Below are positions 27,777-37,054 of a DNA stretch of 64,000 bases, piece after piece. A model generated the notes under the pieces. It was given only the letters and a program-made list of their open reading frames with translations. It made no database searches and was not told the DNA's origin. The translations under genes and the position numbers were made by a program. This DNA is from JANXQG01 sp963780045 (GTDB lineage Bacteria; Planctomycetota; Planctomycetia; Pirellulales; Thermoguttaceae): contig CAVZZZ010000001.1 in the NCBI GenBank assembly GCA_963780045.1, positions 4,278,001-4,342,000 of the forward strand, given 5' to 3'. Within the stretch, counting starts at the first letter, position 1. Every line of letters begins with the position of its first letter.

Positions 27777-28526
27777 TCACACCTGCCCCAAGCCGCCATC
27801 CACCATGAGGTCGATGCCCGTGATGTAGCTGCTGTCGTCCGAGGCAAGGAAAAGGACCGTCCGGGCGATTTCGTCCATCGTGCCCATCCGTCCCAGCGGC
27901 ACTTCGCTAGCTATGTTCTGCCGAAATCCTTCGGTTTGTTCCTTGTTGAGACCCATCTTGCCGAAGATCGGGGTCTCGATCGGTCCCGGGCTGAGCGAGT
28001 TGACGCGGATCTTTCGCGCCTTTAGATCCGCCGTCCACGTCCGCGCGAAGTTGCGGATGGCGGCCTTGGTGGCGCTGTACACGCTCCCTCCTTCGATACC
28101 CTTGCTGGCAGCGACCGAGGCGTTGAGGATGATCGAGGCGCCATCGACAAGCAGCGGCAGGGCCTTCTGCACCGTGAAGAAAACTCCCTTGACGTTGATC
28201 GCGAATTGTCGGTCGAACTCCTCCTCGGTCACTTGCTCGAAGGGGCGGAACGTGCCGCCGCCCGCATTGGCGAAAATGACATCCAAATGGCCGTACTTGT
28301 CTTTGATCACCGTGAACAGGCGGTCGAGATCGGCCATTTTCGATACGTCGCCTGGCACGGCCAGCGCCGCCGAGCCGATCAATTGGGCTGCCTCGTTCAA
28401 TTCTTGTTGCCGCCGACCGGTGATGACGACCTTGGCCCCTTCCTTCGCGAACAGCCGGGCCGTTTCCAGACCCATGCCGCTGGTGGCGCCCGTCACGAGG
28501 GCCACTTTTCCGCTTAGCTTTGCCAT
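27777..28526 (-). CDS. SDR-family oxidoreductase
   Basis: A classical short-chain dehydrogenase/reductase of 249 aa. It has the cofactor motif LVTGATSGMGLETARLF (T-G-x3-G-x-G, residues 12-28), an Arg-rich cofactor loop VVITGRRQQEL, the N-A-G motif IFANAGGGTF, a catalytic Ser in ILNASVAASKG, and Y-x3-K in VYSATKAAIRNF. SPGPIETP and GIDLMVDGGLG close it. The GRR loop suggests NADP(H) preference. The substrate is unknown. It is convergent with lysA. Confidence 0.9.
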   Translation of the reverse strand: MAKLSGKVALVTGATSGMGLETARLFAKEGAKVVITGRRQQELNEAAQLIGSAALAVPGDVSKMADLDRLFTVIKDKYGHLDVIFANAGGGTFRPFEQVTEEEFDRQFAINVKGVFFTVQKALPLLVDGASIILNASVAASKGIEGGSVYSATKAAIRNFARTWTADLKARKIRVNSLSPGPIETPIFGKMGLNKEQTEGFRQNIASEVPLGRMGTMDEIARTVLFLASDDSSYITGIDLMVDGGLGQV

Positions 28527-28597
28527 TTTGAAATTCTCCGATTGGCTAGGAAAGTTGAAATTCTAGGCGCTTACGGGCGAAAGGCAACCGCCGTAAC

Positions 28598-29529
28598 TCA
28601 CGGGCCCCAGTTCCCGTCGTCGCGCAGGCATGCACCCTTGCAGGCCACCAAGCCGGGGCACTCGTCGCACCGGGCGATCGAGTCGCGGCTTCGCTTCCAG
28701 GCGCGAAAAACCTCGCTACGCGCGATAGGCTTCCAATCACTCTGCAATACGTTGCCTCCGGCGGTTGGCGGGCCAATCGGCGGGATGACGCTGCCGTCCG
28801 GCTCGATTCGTACCGCATCTCGCGCCGCCCGCGGGCCGCGGCGGACCTGCTGGGCAAGCGTCCTCGACGGATTAAACCGCAACGGCGGGTACCAAGCGAA
28901 TTCCATTCTTTTCGGCGCGTGAGGTTCGATCCACGCGGCGGCTTCCACCAACTCACTGGTTGAAAGAGCCCAACTCGATGGCTCGGCCTGGCGGCATACT
29001 ACCGCCCAAACGCGAACCAGGCGCACGGCGCGATCGTCCAGCATTTCCATCGTCCGCTCGATGGTCTTCCAGGTTGACGGCGCGAGCACGAGCTGGACGG
29101 CCGATTTTACATGCGCGCTACCAAGCACGTCCAACACCTTCAGCGCCACCGATGGTCGCCGACTCCAGCCAGCGAGTCGTGGACTTCCGCAATGGCCGAG
29201 AGCAGTGGAAGCTCCACTTCGCATACGCCAGCGGAGGCCAGTTCTGTAAGCAGCGTCCCCGAGCCCAGATCTGTCGCGCGGCCGCGGATGCTGACTTCGA
29301 GGCCGAATTCGCTCGCCACTCGCACCGCTTGCATCAGATCATCGCAGTCCGCCGCTTCCGGGGCGACAACCTGTATTCGTCTAACGCCCCACGCGGCCAG
29401 CCGCGCGAAAATCGGCCTTAACTTTCCCGGCTCGGCAAGCGTCACATCGGCCGCGCTCGGCAGCGGCAGTGGCGCTTCCGCAAGTCCGAGACGCTCGAAC
29501 AGGTTTTCCAGAAACCGCTTAAGGACCAT
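28598..29529 (-). CDS. SPASM-domain, radical SAM-like protein, frameshifted
   Basis: Two frames form one protein of about 310 residues. The first (MVLKRFLENLFERLGLAEAP to SLAGVGDHR) and the second (ALKVLDVLGSAHVKSAVQLV to the end) join if one base is added near 29147. The fold pattern LRPIFARLAAWGVRRIQVVA and SEFGLEVSIRG resembles a radical SAM barrel, but no C-x3-C-x2-C cluster motif is present. The C-terminus has CDECPGLVACKGACLRD, a SPASM-type cysteine set. It may therefore be a non-catalytic relative. It starts 16 bases after galK ends and is probably co-transcribed with it. The role is unknown. Confidence 0.65.
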
Positions 29530-29545
29530 GCAGCGGGCTCCGACT

Positions 29546-30685
29546 TCACACTACCGCCGCTCCGTCCGTCGCCCGGCAAACGTAGACGGCCGGCGTATTG
29601 CCTGTGCGCAACTTGTAGGCGGCGGAAGTGGCGGAGACGAAGTCGTCGGCCGCATTCGCGCGGACAATCGCCACGGCGCAGCCGCCGAAGCCGGCCCCGG
29701 TCATGCGGGCGCCGAAGCAATCTTTATGCGCCTGGGCGGCCTCGACCATCGCGTTCAAGGCGTCGCTGGAAACCTCGTAATCGTCGCGGAGGCTGACGTG
29801 GCTCTCGTTCATCAGCCGGCCCAGCGCGGCGATGTCTCCGCAGCGCATCGCCTCGACCGCGCGAACAGTGCGCTCGTTCTCCGAAATCACGTGCTGCGCA
29901 CGTCGATGGGTCGTAGCGTCCAACTGGCCGTCTGTGCCGGCAAGCTCCGCAAGCGATACGTCTCGCAGCGCGCGGACGCGAAACACCTTGGCGGCCGCTT
30001 CGCACTGCGACCGCCGCTCGTTATAAGCCGAATCGACAAGCCCGCGGCGCATCGCCGTGTCCAGCACGACAACCGCGACGCCGCCGGGCAGCGGTGCCGG
30101 CTGAAGCTCCAGCGAGCGGCAATCGATGAGCATGGCGTGTCCTGCCCTGCCGGTGGCGGAGATCAACTGGTCCATGATGCCGCAATTCACGCCGATCCAC
30201 TTGTTCTCCGCGCGTTGGCCCAGCTTGGCTTGGGCGACGGCATCCCACGGGATCCCGCTCACCGCGGCGAAAGCCCGCGCGGTCGCCATTTCCACCGCGG
30301 CCGACGACGAAAGGCCGGCGCCCAGCGGCACGTCGCCCGCCAGTACGCCGTCGAAGCCCCGCAGGTCCATGCCCGCGTCTTGCAGGCACCAGGCGACGCC
30401 CTTAAGGTATTCGATCCAACCGGCCTTTTCGTGCTTCAGGGCGCTGAGATCGAACTCGCGGGCCTCTTGGTAATCGATCGAGTAGACGCTCACCAGGCAA
30501 TCGTTTCGTGGACGCAGAGCGATCCACGCGGCCCTATCGATGGCCAGCGGCAGGACGAAGCCGTCGTTGTAGTCGGTATGCTCGCCGATCAGGTTGACGC
30601 GGCCGGGCGCCCGCACAACGACCGCCGGCGCTTCCCCAAAGCGTCGCGTAAAGTGGGCAGCGATGTCTTGTTTGGCCAGCGGCAT
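29546..30685 (-). CDS. galK: Galactokinase
   Basis: GalK phosphorylates galactose at C1 (Leloir pathway). The 379-aa GHMP kinase has the galactokinase signature GRVNLIGEHTDYNDGFVLP (residues about 26-44). The ATP loop is PLGAGLSSSAAVEMATA. NCGIMDQLISATG contains the catalytic Asp, and the third GHMP motif is GARMTGAGFGGCAVAIV. The start at MPLAKQDIAAHF (30685) is preferred to a Met ten codons upstream. No other gal genes are adjacent; the downstream partner is the SPASM-like protein. Confidence 0.95.
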   Translation of the reverse strand: MPLAKQDIAAHFTRRFGEAPAVVVRAPGRVNLIGEHTDYNDGFVLPLAIDRAAWIALRPRNDCLVSVYSIDYQEAREFDLSALKHEKAGWIEYLKGVAWCLQDAGMDLRGFDGVLAGDVPLGAGLSSSAAVEMATARAFAAVSGIPWDAVAQAKLGQRAENKWIGVNCGIMDQLISATGRAGHAMLIDCRSLELQPAPLPGGVAVVVLDTAMRRGLVDSAYNERRSQCEAAAKVFRVRALRDVSLAELAGTDGQLDATTHRRAQHVISENERTVRAVEAMRCGDIAALGRLMNESHVSLRDDYEVSSDALNAMVEAAQAHKDCFGARMTGAGFGGCAVAIVRANAADDFVSATSAAYKLRTGNTPAVYVCRATDGAAVV

Positions 30686-31637
30686 GATGTGGTTCTTTCT
30701 TGCTTTGAAAAACATCTCCCAGAGACGAGGCTAACATTGTCGAGGAAATTCGTAGAATTGTCAAGTAGCGTATACCCACGACGAGGGAGAACGGCCATCC
30801 CACGTGAATCGCCGGGACTTTGGCATCGCCGGAACGGCCACCGAAGCTACACGGTTTCCGGGTGGGTTTGAATGTCTGGCACGAAATGACACGGTTTGAG
30901 ACGTCCTCAGCACTGTGTTTCGCAAGGTGTCCCGAGAATGGCTGTGGGCCTGAATTGCTCCTTGAAAGCTGGCCGAGCCTCGTCGCCAAAAAAAACAACA
31001 TCACATGGCAATATATTTGAGGTGGCGATGCTTCACCGAAGATTGGGAATTGCGGCTCCCATAGACCCAACAATGCCGTCCGCGCTTTTTGGCGTGCCAG
31101 CCCCGCGGGGTGTCGCGATTATCTCAAGAAAAGAGTTTTATCGGGGGGTTGCTATTCCCGGACACTCCCCTACACTTGGAGTGCCTTCTGGCAAAAAAGC
31201 ATCCCTTCGCAGGGATCAGGCATTTTTGTCGGCTAAGGCAGGAAAAATTCAAAGCCGGCGAGCGGCTCTCGTAAAAGAAACCTGCTCGCCAGCCGGGCGC
31301 CCCCGGTTCGTTTGGTCGGCGCTACCGGGGGGTGCTCGATATCCATTATAGCGCGGACCGCCCATTATTTCCAGGAGAAATGATGGCGGTGCGAAGCGTT
31401 TCTTAAGCTGCGCACGTTCGCGGTCAAGTCCGCGGCCGCGCTTGGCATGGCGTCTTCTCCCCGTCTCAAGTCTCTCCTCGCTTCGACGCAAGGCGCCTCG
31501 CCGATGCCTGGGACGTGAATGGCCTGGCGAAGGCAGCGTGTTTCGACCTCAGCGCTGCCGCACTGCGCTTCGCGAAGATAACAACTGAAAACTGCGGACG
31601 TACTACTGTGACCACCGAACGCGGAAAGGCCCCTATC
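30686..31637. other. Intergenic region before PEP-CTERM 2
   Basis: No gene is supported. The segment 30764-30905 (AGTAGCGTATACCCACG ... TGGCACGAAATGACAC) resembles 35094-35340 after PEP-CTERM 2, including a pair of TGRCAC hexamers exactly 10 bases apart (30877 and 30887). The remainder is A/T-richer than the coding parts and shows no clear promoter. GGAAAGG at 31623-31629 is a possible ribosome binding site for the next gene. Confidence 0.5.
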
Positions 31638-34600
31638 ATGTGCAAACTGATTTACTTTATCGCCCGGACAAGCGTCGCCCTGTTGGCATTTTGGGCCGCC
31701 GTTTTCATCGGGAGGGACCAATGCCTCGGGGCGATTACCTACACGATGGCGAACTATCAAGGCCAGAACGGCTATACGCTTAATGGCACGATCACCGTGC
31801 CGAGCACGGGCTTCGTGACCGCGTCGCAGATCACGACTTATGACATAACGATAACCAACTCCAGCGACGCGACCGTAGCCATCTTTATGCCCGGCTACCT
31901 AGGCACCGAACTTGGCACCTCAGGTGTGGACGCGACCTCAACGGCTTTGGAACTCAATGGCCCTAGTGGCGCGGCCTCCAACGGACTGGAATTCTCCAAT
32001 GATCTCGCCGCACTGACGTACAGCGATTCGGCGGGAAGCAATCTCGCTTTTGACTCCATGGGACTCTTCAATGCCCCAATTGGAGGCGCCGGAGAGATCG
32101 GATCCAGTCCGATGATCATCGCTACCGCAGCCGCGGCTTTAGGCGGCGGGACTTGGAGCTTTAACGGCAGTGGAAACTGGAGCGACGGGAGTAAGTGGTC
32201 GAATAGCTCGGTTCCCACCAGCGGCACGGTATATTTTGCCGGCGTTCCCGGCAATCCCACCAACCCGATCACGGTGTCGTTAAACGGCAATCAGTCCGCG
32301 GGGGCCTTGGTGTTCAATGTCTCCAACACCAACGGCTACACGCTGGCGCCGAGCTCGGGCGGTTCATTGACCTTGGGCACGGGGGCGGGGTCTACGATCC
32401 AAGTTCTCGGCGGCCCCCACGCGATTTCCGCACCGCTCGTGACGGCCGGAAACCTGGGAGTTAGCTTGGCGAGTGGAACCACACTGCTGATTTCCGGCGC
32501 CGTCGCGGGGTCGACTACCGGATCGGGACTCAGCCTCAGCGGCGCCGGCGTGCTAACCCTTACGGCAAACAACACCTACAGCGGCGGCACGACAGTCAGC
32601 GGCGGGACGCTGGTTTCCGCCTCCACGGGGTTCACGTCGACCGCCCTGGGCACGGGGAATGTAGCCGTCAACGCCGGCGGCGTGCTCCTGGGCACTACGG
32701 AAGATGCGTTCGGCTATAGTCCCGGCGAGTCGCCGGCACTGTTCACGATCAACGGTGGCATGGTGACCACCGGCGGCGGCGGCAATTACTATGTGTCGCT
32801 GCCCAACATTGTCTTCAACGGCGGGGGAACGATTTCTTCCGGCGTCGGAAACGGCGGCGACGCAACCTGGGGGAATGTGACGACGTATGCCCAGGGCGCC
32901 GGATCGGCGACGGTCACGGTAACGAATCCCGCCGCCACGACGGCGCTCATCAGCGCGGGCACCTTGGGCCTGGGCGCGGCAACCACGACGTTCTCCGTCG
33001 CCGCCGGTTCGGCCCCTTCGCAACTCACGGTCACCAGCGTGATGAAAGACACCTACACTCCGGCAGCCGTGATTAAGACCGGGCCCGGCACAATGACGCT
33101 TTCCACGATCAGCACGTACAGCGGCGGAACCACCGTCAGCGGCGGAACGCTGGTGTCTACGACAGTCAGCGGCGCGACCGCCCTGGGCACGGGGAATGTA
33201 ACGGTGAACGCCGGCGCCGTGCTCCTTGGCGACGCGCTGGATGCCTTCGGCTTTTCTCCTGGTATGTCTCCGGCGCTGCTCACCATTAACGGTGGCATGG
33301 TGACCACCGGCGGCGGCGGCAATTACTATGTGTCGCTGCCCAATGTCGTGTTCAACGGCGGGGGAACGATTTCCTCCGGCGTCGGAAATGGCGGCGACGC
33401 GGGATATGGAAATGTCACAACGTATGCCCAGGGCGCCGGATCGGCGATGGTCAGTGTCACCAATCCCGCCGCCACAACCGCGCTGATCAGCGCGGGCACC
33501 TTGGGTCTGAGCGCCGCAACTACGACGTTCAATGTCGCCGTCGGTTCGGCGCCCTCCCAACTCACGATCACCAGCTTGATGAAAGACGCGTACACTTCGG
33601 CGGCACTGATTAAGACTGGCGCCGGCGTGCTAACCCTTACGGCAAACAACACCTACAGCGGCGGCGTGACCGTCAGCGGCGGGACGCTAGTTTCCGCCTC
33701 CACGGGGTTCACGTCGACCTCCCTGGGCACGGGGAATGTCACGGTCAACGCCGGCGGCGTGCTCCTGGGCACTACGGAAGATGCCTTCGGCTATTTTCCC
33801 GGCGAGTCGCCGGCACTGTTCACCATTAACGGTGGCATGGTGACCGCCGGCGGCGGCAGCAATTACTATGTGTCGCTGCCCAATGTCGTGTTCAACGGCG
33901 GGGGAACGATTTCCTCCGGCGTCGGAAATGGCGGCGACGCGGGATATGGAAATGTCACAACGTATGCCCAGGGCGCCGGATCGGCGATGGTCAGTGTCAC
34001 CAATCCCGCCGCCACAACCGCGCTGATCAGCGCGGGCACCTTGGGTCTGAGCGCCGCAACTACGACGTTCAATGTCGCCGCCGGTTCGGCGCCCTCCCAA
34101 CTCACGATCACCAGCTTGATGAAAGACGCGTACACTTCGGCGGCACTGATTAAGACTGGCGCCGGCGTGCTAACCCTTACGGCAAACAACACCTACAGCG
34201 GCGGCGTGACCGTCAGCGGCGGGACGCTAGTTTCCGCCTCCACGGGGTTCACGTCGACCTCCCTGGGCACGGGGAATGTAACGGTGAACGCCGGCGCCGT
34301 CCTCCTTGGCGACGCGCTCGATGCCTTCGGCTTTTCTCCTGGTTTGTCTCCGGCGCTGCTCACCATCAACGGCGGCATGGTGACCACTGGCGCCGGCGGC
34401 GCCTACTGGGTGTCGCTGCCCAACGTCGTGTTCAACGGCGGCGGAACGATTTCTTCCGGCGTCGGAAACGGCGGCGACGCAACCTGGGGGAATGTGACGA
34501 CTTATGCCCAGGGCGCCGGATCGGCGACGGTCAGCGTCACCAATCCCGCCGCCACGACGGCACTGATCAGCGCGGGCACCTTGGGCCTAGGCGCGGCAAC

Positions 34601-34961
34601 GACGACGTTCAATATTGCCGCCGGTTCGGCCCCTTCGCAACTCACGGTCACCAGCGTGATGAAAGACACCTACACTCCGGCAGCCGTGATTAAAACCGGC
34701 GCCGGCACCATGGTTCTCGACGGTACCAACACCTACACGGGCGGCACGTATGTGGAGGCCGGCAAGCTGGTCGTTACGGAGCCGTATTCCTTGTACACCG
34801 GCACGAGCCTGATCGTCGGCAACTCCGCCGCGTTTGCCCCGGTGGTCCCCGGCGAGCAGGTCGCGCCATCGCCTGCGGTGACGCCAGTGCCAGAACCAGG
34901 CACACTCGCGCTGTTGACCGCCGTGGCCCCAGTTTTGCTGCTTCGTCGCAGGCGGCACTAA
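31638..34961 (+). CDS. PEP-CTERM surface protein 2 with autotransporter-type repeats
   Basis: The 1107-aa product begins MCKLIYFIARTSVALLAFWA, a signal peptide. A beta-rich N-terminal domain (residues about 30-170) follows, then G-W-x-D-G-x-x-W type strands (SFNGSGNWSDGSKWSNSSVP). Four repeats of 180 residues come next, each built around LTANNTYSGGTTVSGGTLVS, TINGGMVTTGGGGNYYVSLP and GGGTISSGVGNGGD. A final NTYTGGTYVEAGKLVV leads to PVPEPGTLALLTAVAPVLLL and RRRRH. The last part is a PEP-CTERM exosortase signal. The frame is intact. The repeats predict a long right-handed beta-helix on the cell surface. The role (adhesion, envelope) is inferred. Confidence 0.9.
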   Translation: MCKLIYFIARTSVALLAFWAAVFIGRDQCLGAITYTMANYQGQNGYTLNGTITVPSTGFVTASQITTYDITITNSSDATVAIFMPGYLGTELGTSGVDATSTALELNGPSGAASNGLEFSNDLAALTYSDSAGSNLAFDSMGLFNAPIGGAGEIGSSPMIIATAAAALGGGTWSFNGSGNWSDGSKWSNSSVPTSGTVYFAGVPGNPTNPITVSLNGNQSAGALVFNVSNTNGYTLAPSSGGSLTLGTGAGSTIQVLGGPHAISAPLVTAGNLGVSLASGTTLLISGAVAGSTTGSGLSLSGAGVLTLTANNTYSGGTTVSGGTLVSASTGFTSTALGTGNVAVNAGGVLLGTTEDAFGYSPGESPALFTINGGMVTTGGGGNYYVSLPNIVFNGGGTISSGVGNGGDATWGNVTTYAQGAGSATVTVTNPAATTALISAGTLGLGAATTTFSVAAGSAPSQLTVTSVMKDTYTPAAVIKTGPGTMTLSTISTYSGGTTVSGGTLVSTTVSGATALGTGNVTVNAGAVLLGDALDAFGFSPGMSPALLTINGGMVTTGGGGNYYVSLPNVVFNGGGTISSGVGNGGDAGYGNVTTYAQGAGSAMVSVTNPAATTALISAGTLGLSAATTTFNVAVGSAPSQLTITSLMKDAYTSAALIKTGAGVLTLTANNTYSGGVTVSGGTLVSASTGFTSTSLGTGNVTVNAGGVLLGTTEDAFGYFPGESPALFTINGGMVTAGGGSNYYVSLPNVVFNGGGTISSGVGNGGDAGYGNVTTYAQGAGSAMVSVTNPAATTALISAGTLGLSAATTTFNVAAGSAPSQLTITSLMKDAYTSAALIKTGAGVLTLTANNTYSGGVTVSGGTLVSASTGFTSTSLGTGNVTVNAGAVLLGDALDAFGFSPGLSPALLTINGGMVTTGAGGAYWVSLPNVVFNGGGTISSGVGNGGDATWGNVTTYAQGAGSATVSVTNPAATTALISAGTLGLGAATTTFNIAAGSAPSQLTVTSVMKDTYTPAAVIKTGAGTMVLDGTNTYTGGTYVEAGKLVVTEPYSLYTGTSLIVGNSAAFAPVVPGEQVAPSPAVTPVPEPGTLALLTAVAPVLLLRRRRH
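32560..34720 (+). repeat. Four tandem 540-bp repeats
   Basis: The unit is 540 bp (180 codons). For example, the line beginning at 33601 recurs exactly at 34141. The stretch 33331-33739 is almost identical to 33871-34279, with one difference in most of its length. Copies 1 and 4 are more alike each other than they are to 2 and 3 in several blocks (ATWGNVTTYAQ, KDTYTPAAVIKTG). Confidence 0.9.
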
Positions 34962-35203
34962 CGGACGCGGCAAATCCTTCGAGCACCGATGGCCGCCGTA
35001 CTTCGAAATAACCGGCTGTGGAGGCAGGTCTAGCGAGCTTGGATCTGCCGCCTCGGCCGGTCTTTTTACCTTCGACTACTTGGTTATTTTGGCCCAAGTA
35101 GCGAGTACCCATGTCGAGGGAGCGAAACCACTGTTTTGGGTCAGCAAAGTAGCAGACCACGCTCCGCCGTGCCGTCCGCAACGGCCGTGCCGAGTGCCAA
35201 GAC

Positions 35204-35336
35204 TGGCACTTTTGGCACTCAAGTGGCACGATTTGACACTGGTTTGGCACGCCTTGTCACTTCCTTCCGGTCTCTCGCACACCATGCTTTCCGCGGCGAA
35301 ACCGCACGTGTGGCACGAAATGGCACACTCTGACAC
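35204..35336 (+). repeat. Helically phased TGRCAC hexamer arrays
   Basis: TGNCAC hexamers start at 35204, 35213, 35224, 35234, 35245 and 35255 (spacings 9, 11, 10, 11, 10), and again at 35311, 35321 and 35331 (10, 10). One-turn spacing places all copies on the same face of the helix. Confidence 0.75.
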
Positions 35337-35591
35337 GCTTTCCGATTTTCTCGTCTCTCCTCGCCGGCAAATTGGCATCTTCTGTCTCGCGGCCGTCGCG
35401 GTATTGAGCGCGTTTGGCGCGGCGAGGGGCCGCCGCGTCGCGGTTTGGCAGCCGGCATACAAGCTTCGGGCAGCAATCGCGCGAAAGCTGCCCGTCCGGT
35501 ACGTGTCGCGGCGATTCGCTCCGAGATTTTTCTTCGCGATCGAAACATCGAGTATTTGGCCTGATTTTGGCGGTTTCTTAACCCAGCAGCC

Positions 35592-35680
35592 ACCCAGAAC
35601 GAAGCCAGGATGGACCCAGAACGAAGCCAGGACGAAGCCAGGACGAACCCACGCTGGACCCAGACGGCTCCAGGAATCTC
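35592..35680 (+). repeat. Imperfect short tandem repeat
   Basis: CCCAGAACGAAGCCAGGA-type units of 11-22 bp are repeated about six times with decay. Confidence 0.65.
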
Positions 35681-35814
35681 GCCCCAGGGCAGTTTATGCA
35701 CCAACGGGCAGCCCGGCGGAAAGCAAAGTCGCGGCTTTGTGTTCTCTGCGTTCTCTTGCGGCAAACTCTCGACATCTCTCATCCTTCATCTCTCGTCACT
35801 TCCTGCTCCCCTCG

Positions 35815-36130
35815 CCCACCGGGTTTGTTGTTATACACATCTCTCACCCCGTCCGGCTCGCCCGGATGGTGAACTAGGTTGAATGGCTAGAAAAGAGAAA
35901 TGAAGAAATCACGACCCCCGCGGGCTTGTCCCGCGGGTGAAGGAGATTGCGCGGCTGCATGGCGACTTTGCGGAAGCGGGACAATCTGATTCACCATCCA
36001 GGCAAGCTGGATGGGGTCTGGTTCTTGTTGGTTTTCGTTGCTAGCTGTTCAACCTCCTTCACCATCCACACGAGGTGGATGGGGTTGTGTGGCGACTTAT
36101 GTAGAACAACAAGCCCATCGGGAGAGGGAA
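35815..36130. repeat. TIR-bounded repeat element, copy A
   Basis: The left end (GTTTGTTGTTATACACATCT, then CACCCCGTCCGGC) and the reverse complement of the right end (GGGCTTGTTGTTCTACATAA, then AACCCCATCCACC) are clearly related. The interior has two further CACCATCC..GGATGGGG hairpins. A diverged second copy lies at 53582-53935. There is no coding capacity; it resembles a MITE. Confidence 0.45.
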
Positions 36131-37054
36131 GGGTGAGGGCCCGCTTTCCAGCCATCATATCCCAACTCTTAACTCTTGTCAACATATCTCGTCAGTTCTT
36201 GTTTGCCCGTCGCCGCAACTCCTTGTGCCGCAACGCTTTAGGTCGCCTGACATTTGTTCGCGGCGTAAGACGCGGACTTCCGCCGCCGGCCACGAATCGT
36301 CGCCGTAAGTCCTTGCCGGCAAACAACTTGGGAAAATCGGCCCGCGAACGGGGGTTTTGGACGTCCGATGCGTGGCACTTAAATAATCAGCGCGCGGCCG
36401 AAGGCGATGGCGGGGACTGTCCAGTTTAGCGATGCGTTATGAACTTTTTTCGTGCGGGGATCGTCGCGCATCCGTGACGTTAGGGAAGTCGCCGCAGGCA
36501 ATTCCGAAATCAGCTTACCGCTCCATTCGGTCGCGCCCCTCCGTCGTTGAATGGCTTGTCTTACGCGGGACGATAGTTGCCACAGCAAATTTCGCGCGAC
36601 CGCAGCGCGCGTCGGTGTGCCCCGCCGCCGCCGCGCAAGGAGTCGTGAAAGGCTTCGGGTCGGACGCACCCCTGAGGTCGGCATGTCGCGTTAAAGACGC
36701 CGCATTGCTTCAGGGCGATTTGACAACAGCCATCGCTGCAAAGTCCATTGGCAATTCACCACGGCCGACGCTCGGACAAAGCTGTGGCGACTATATCCCG
36801 TCATCAAACCTGTCAATAATTCATTGGCAGACCACTAGATGCGTCCCCGATTCGACTCCCCCCCGATGGGCTGGCCGAGAAGTTGCTGAAGCACCGTGGC
36901 AATTTGTGACTGGCACTGCTTGCCTTATTCCGGTGGGCCGCATAGAGTTATTGGCTCTTATCAACGCTCCGGCCGTAACGCTCGGCAACATTGCGGGGCT
37001 ATCGGTCGGGCGATTGGTCAAAAGGGAAGCAAATCGCGATTCCGGAGGTGGAAA

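Larger units (their letters stand above)
34962..37054. other. 2.1-kb repeat-rich intergenic region
   Basis: No coding region is convincing; the long frames here are low-complexity. It contains phased TGGCAC arrays (35204-35336), an imperfect tandem repeat (35592-35680) and a terminal-inverted-repeat element (35815-36130). From 36180 to 37040 the composition is mixed, with no recognisable gene. GGAGGTGG at 37042-37049 is the ribosome binding site of PEP-CTERM 3. Confidence 0.5.

Noticed and set aside
32553..33560. 335-codon minus-strand frame
   Set aside because: Antisense of the 540-bp repeats of PEP-CTERM 2.
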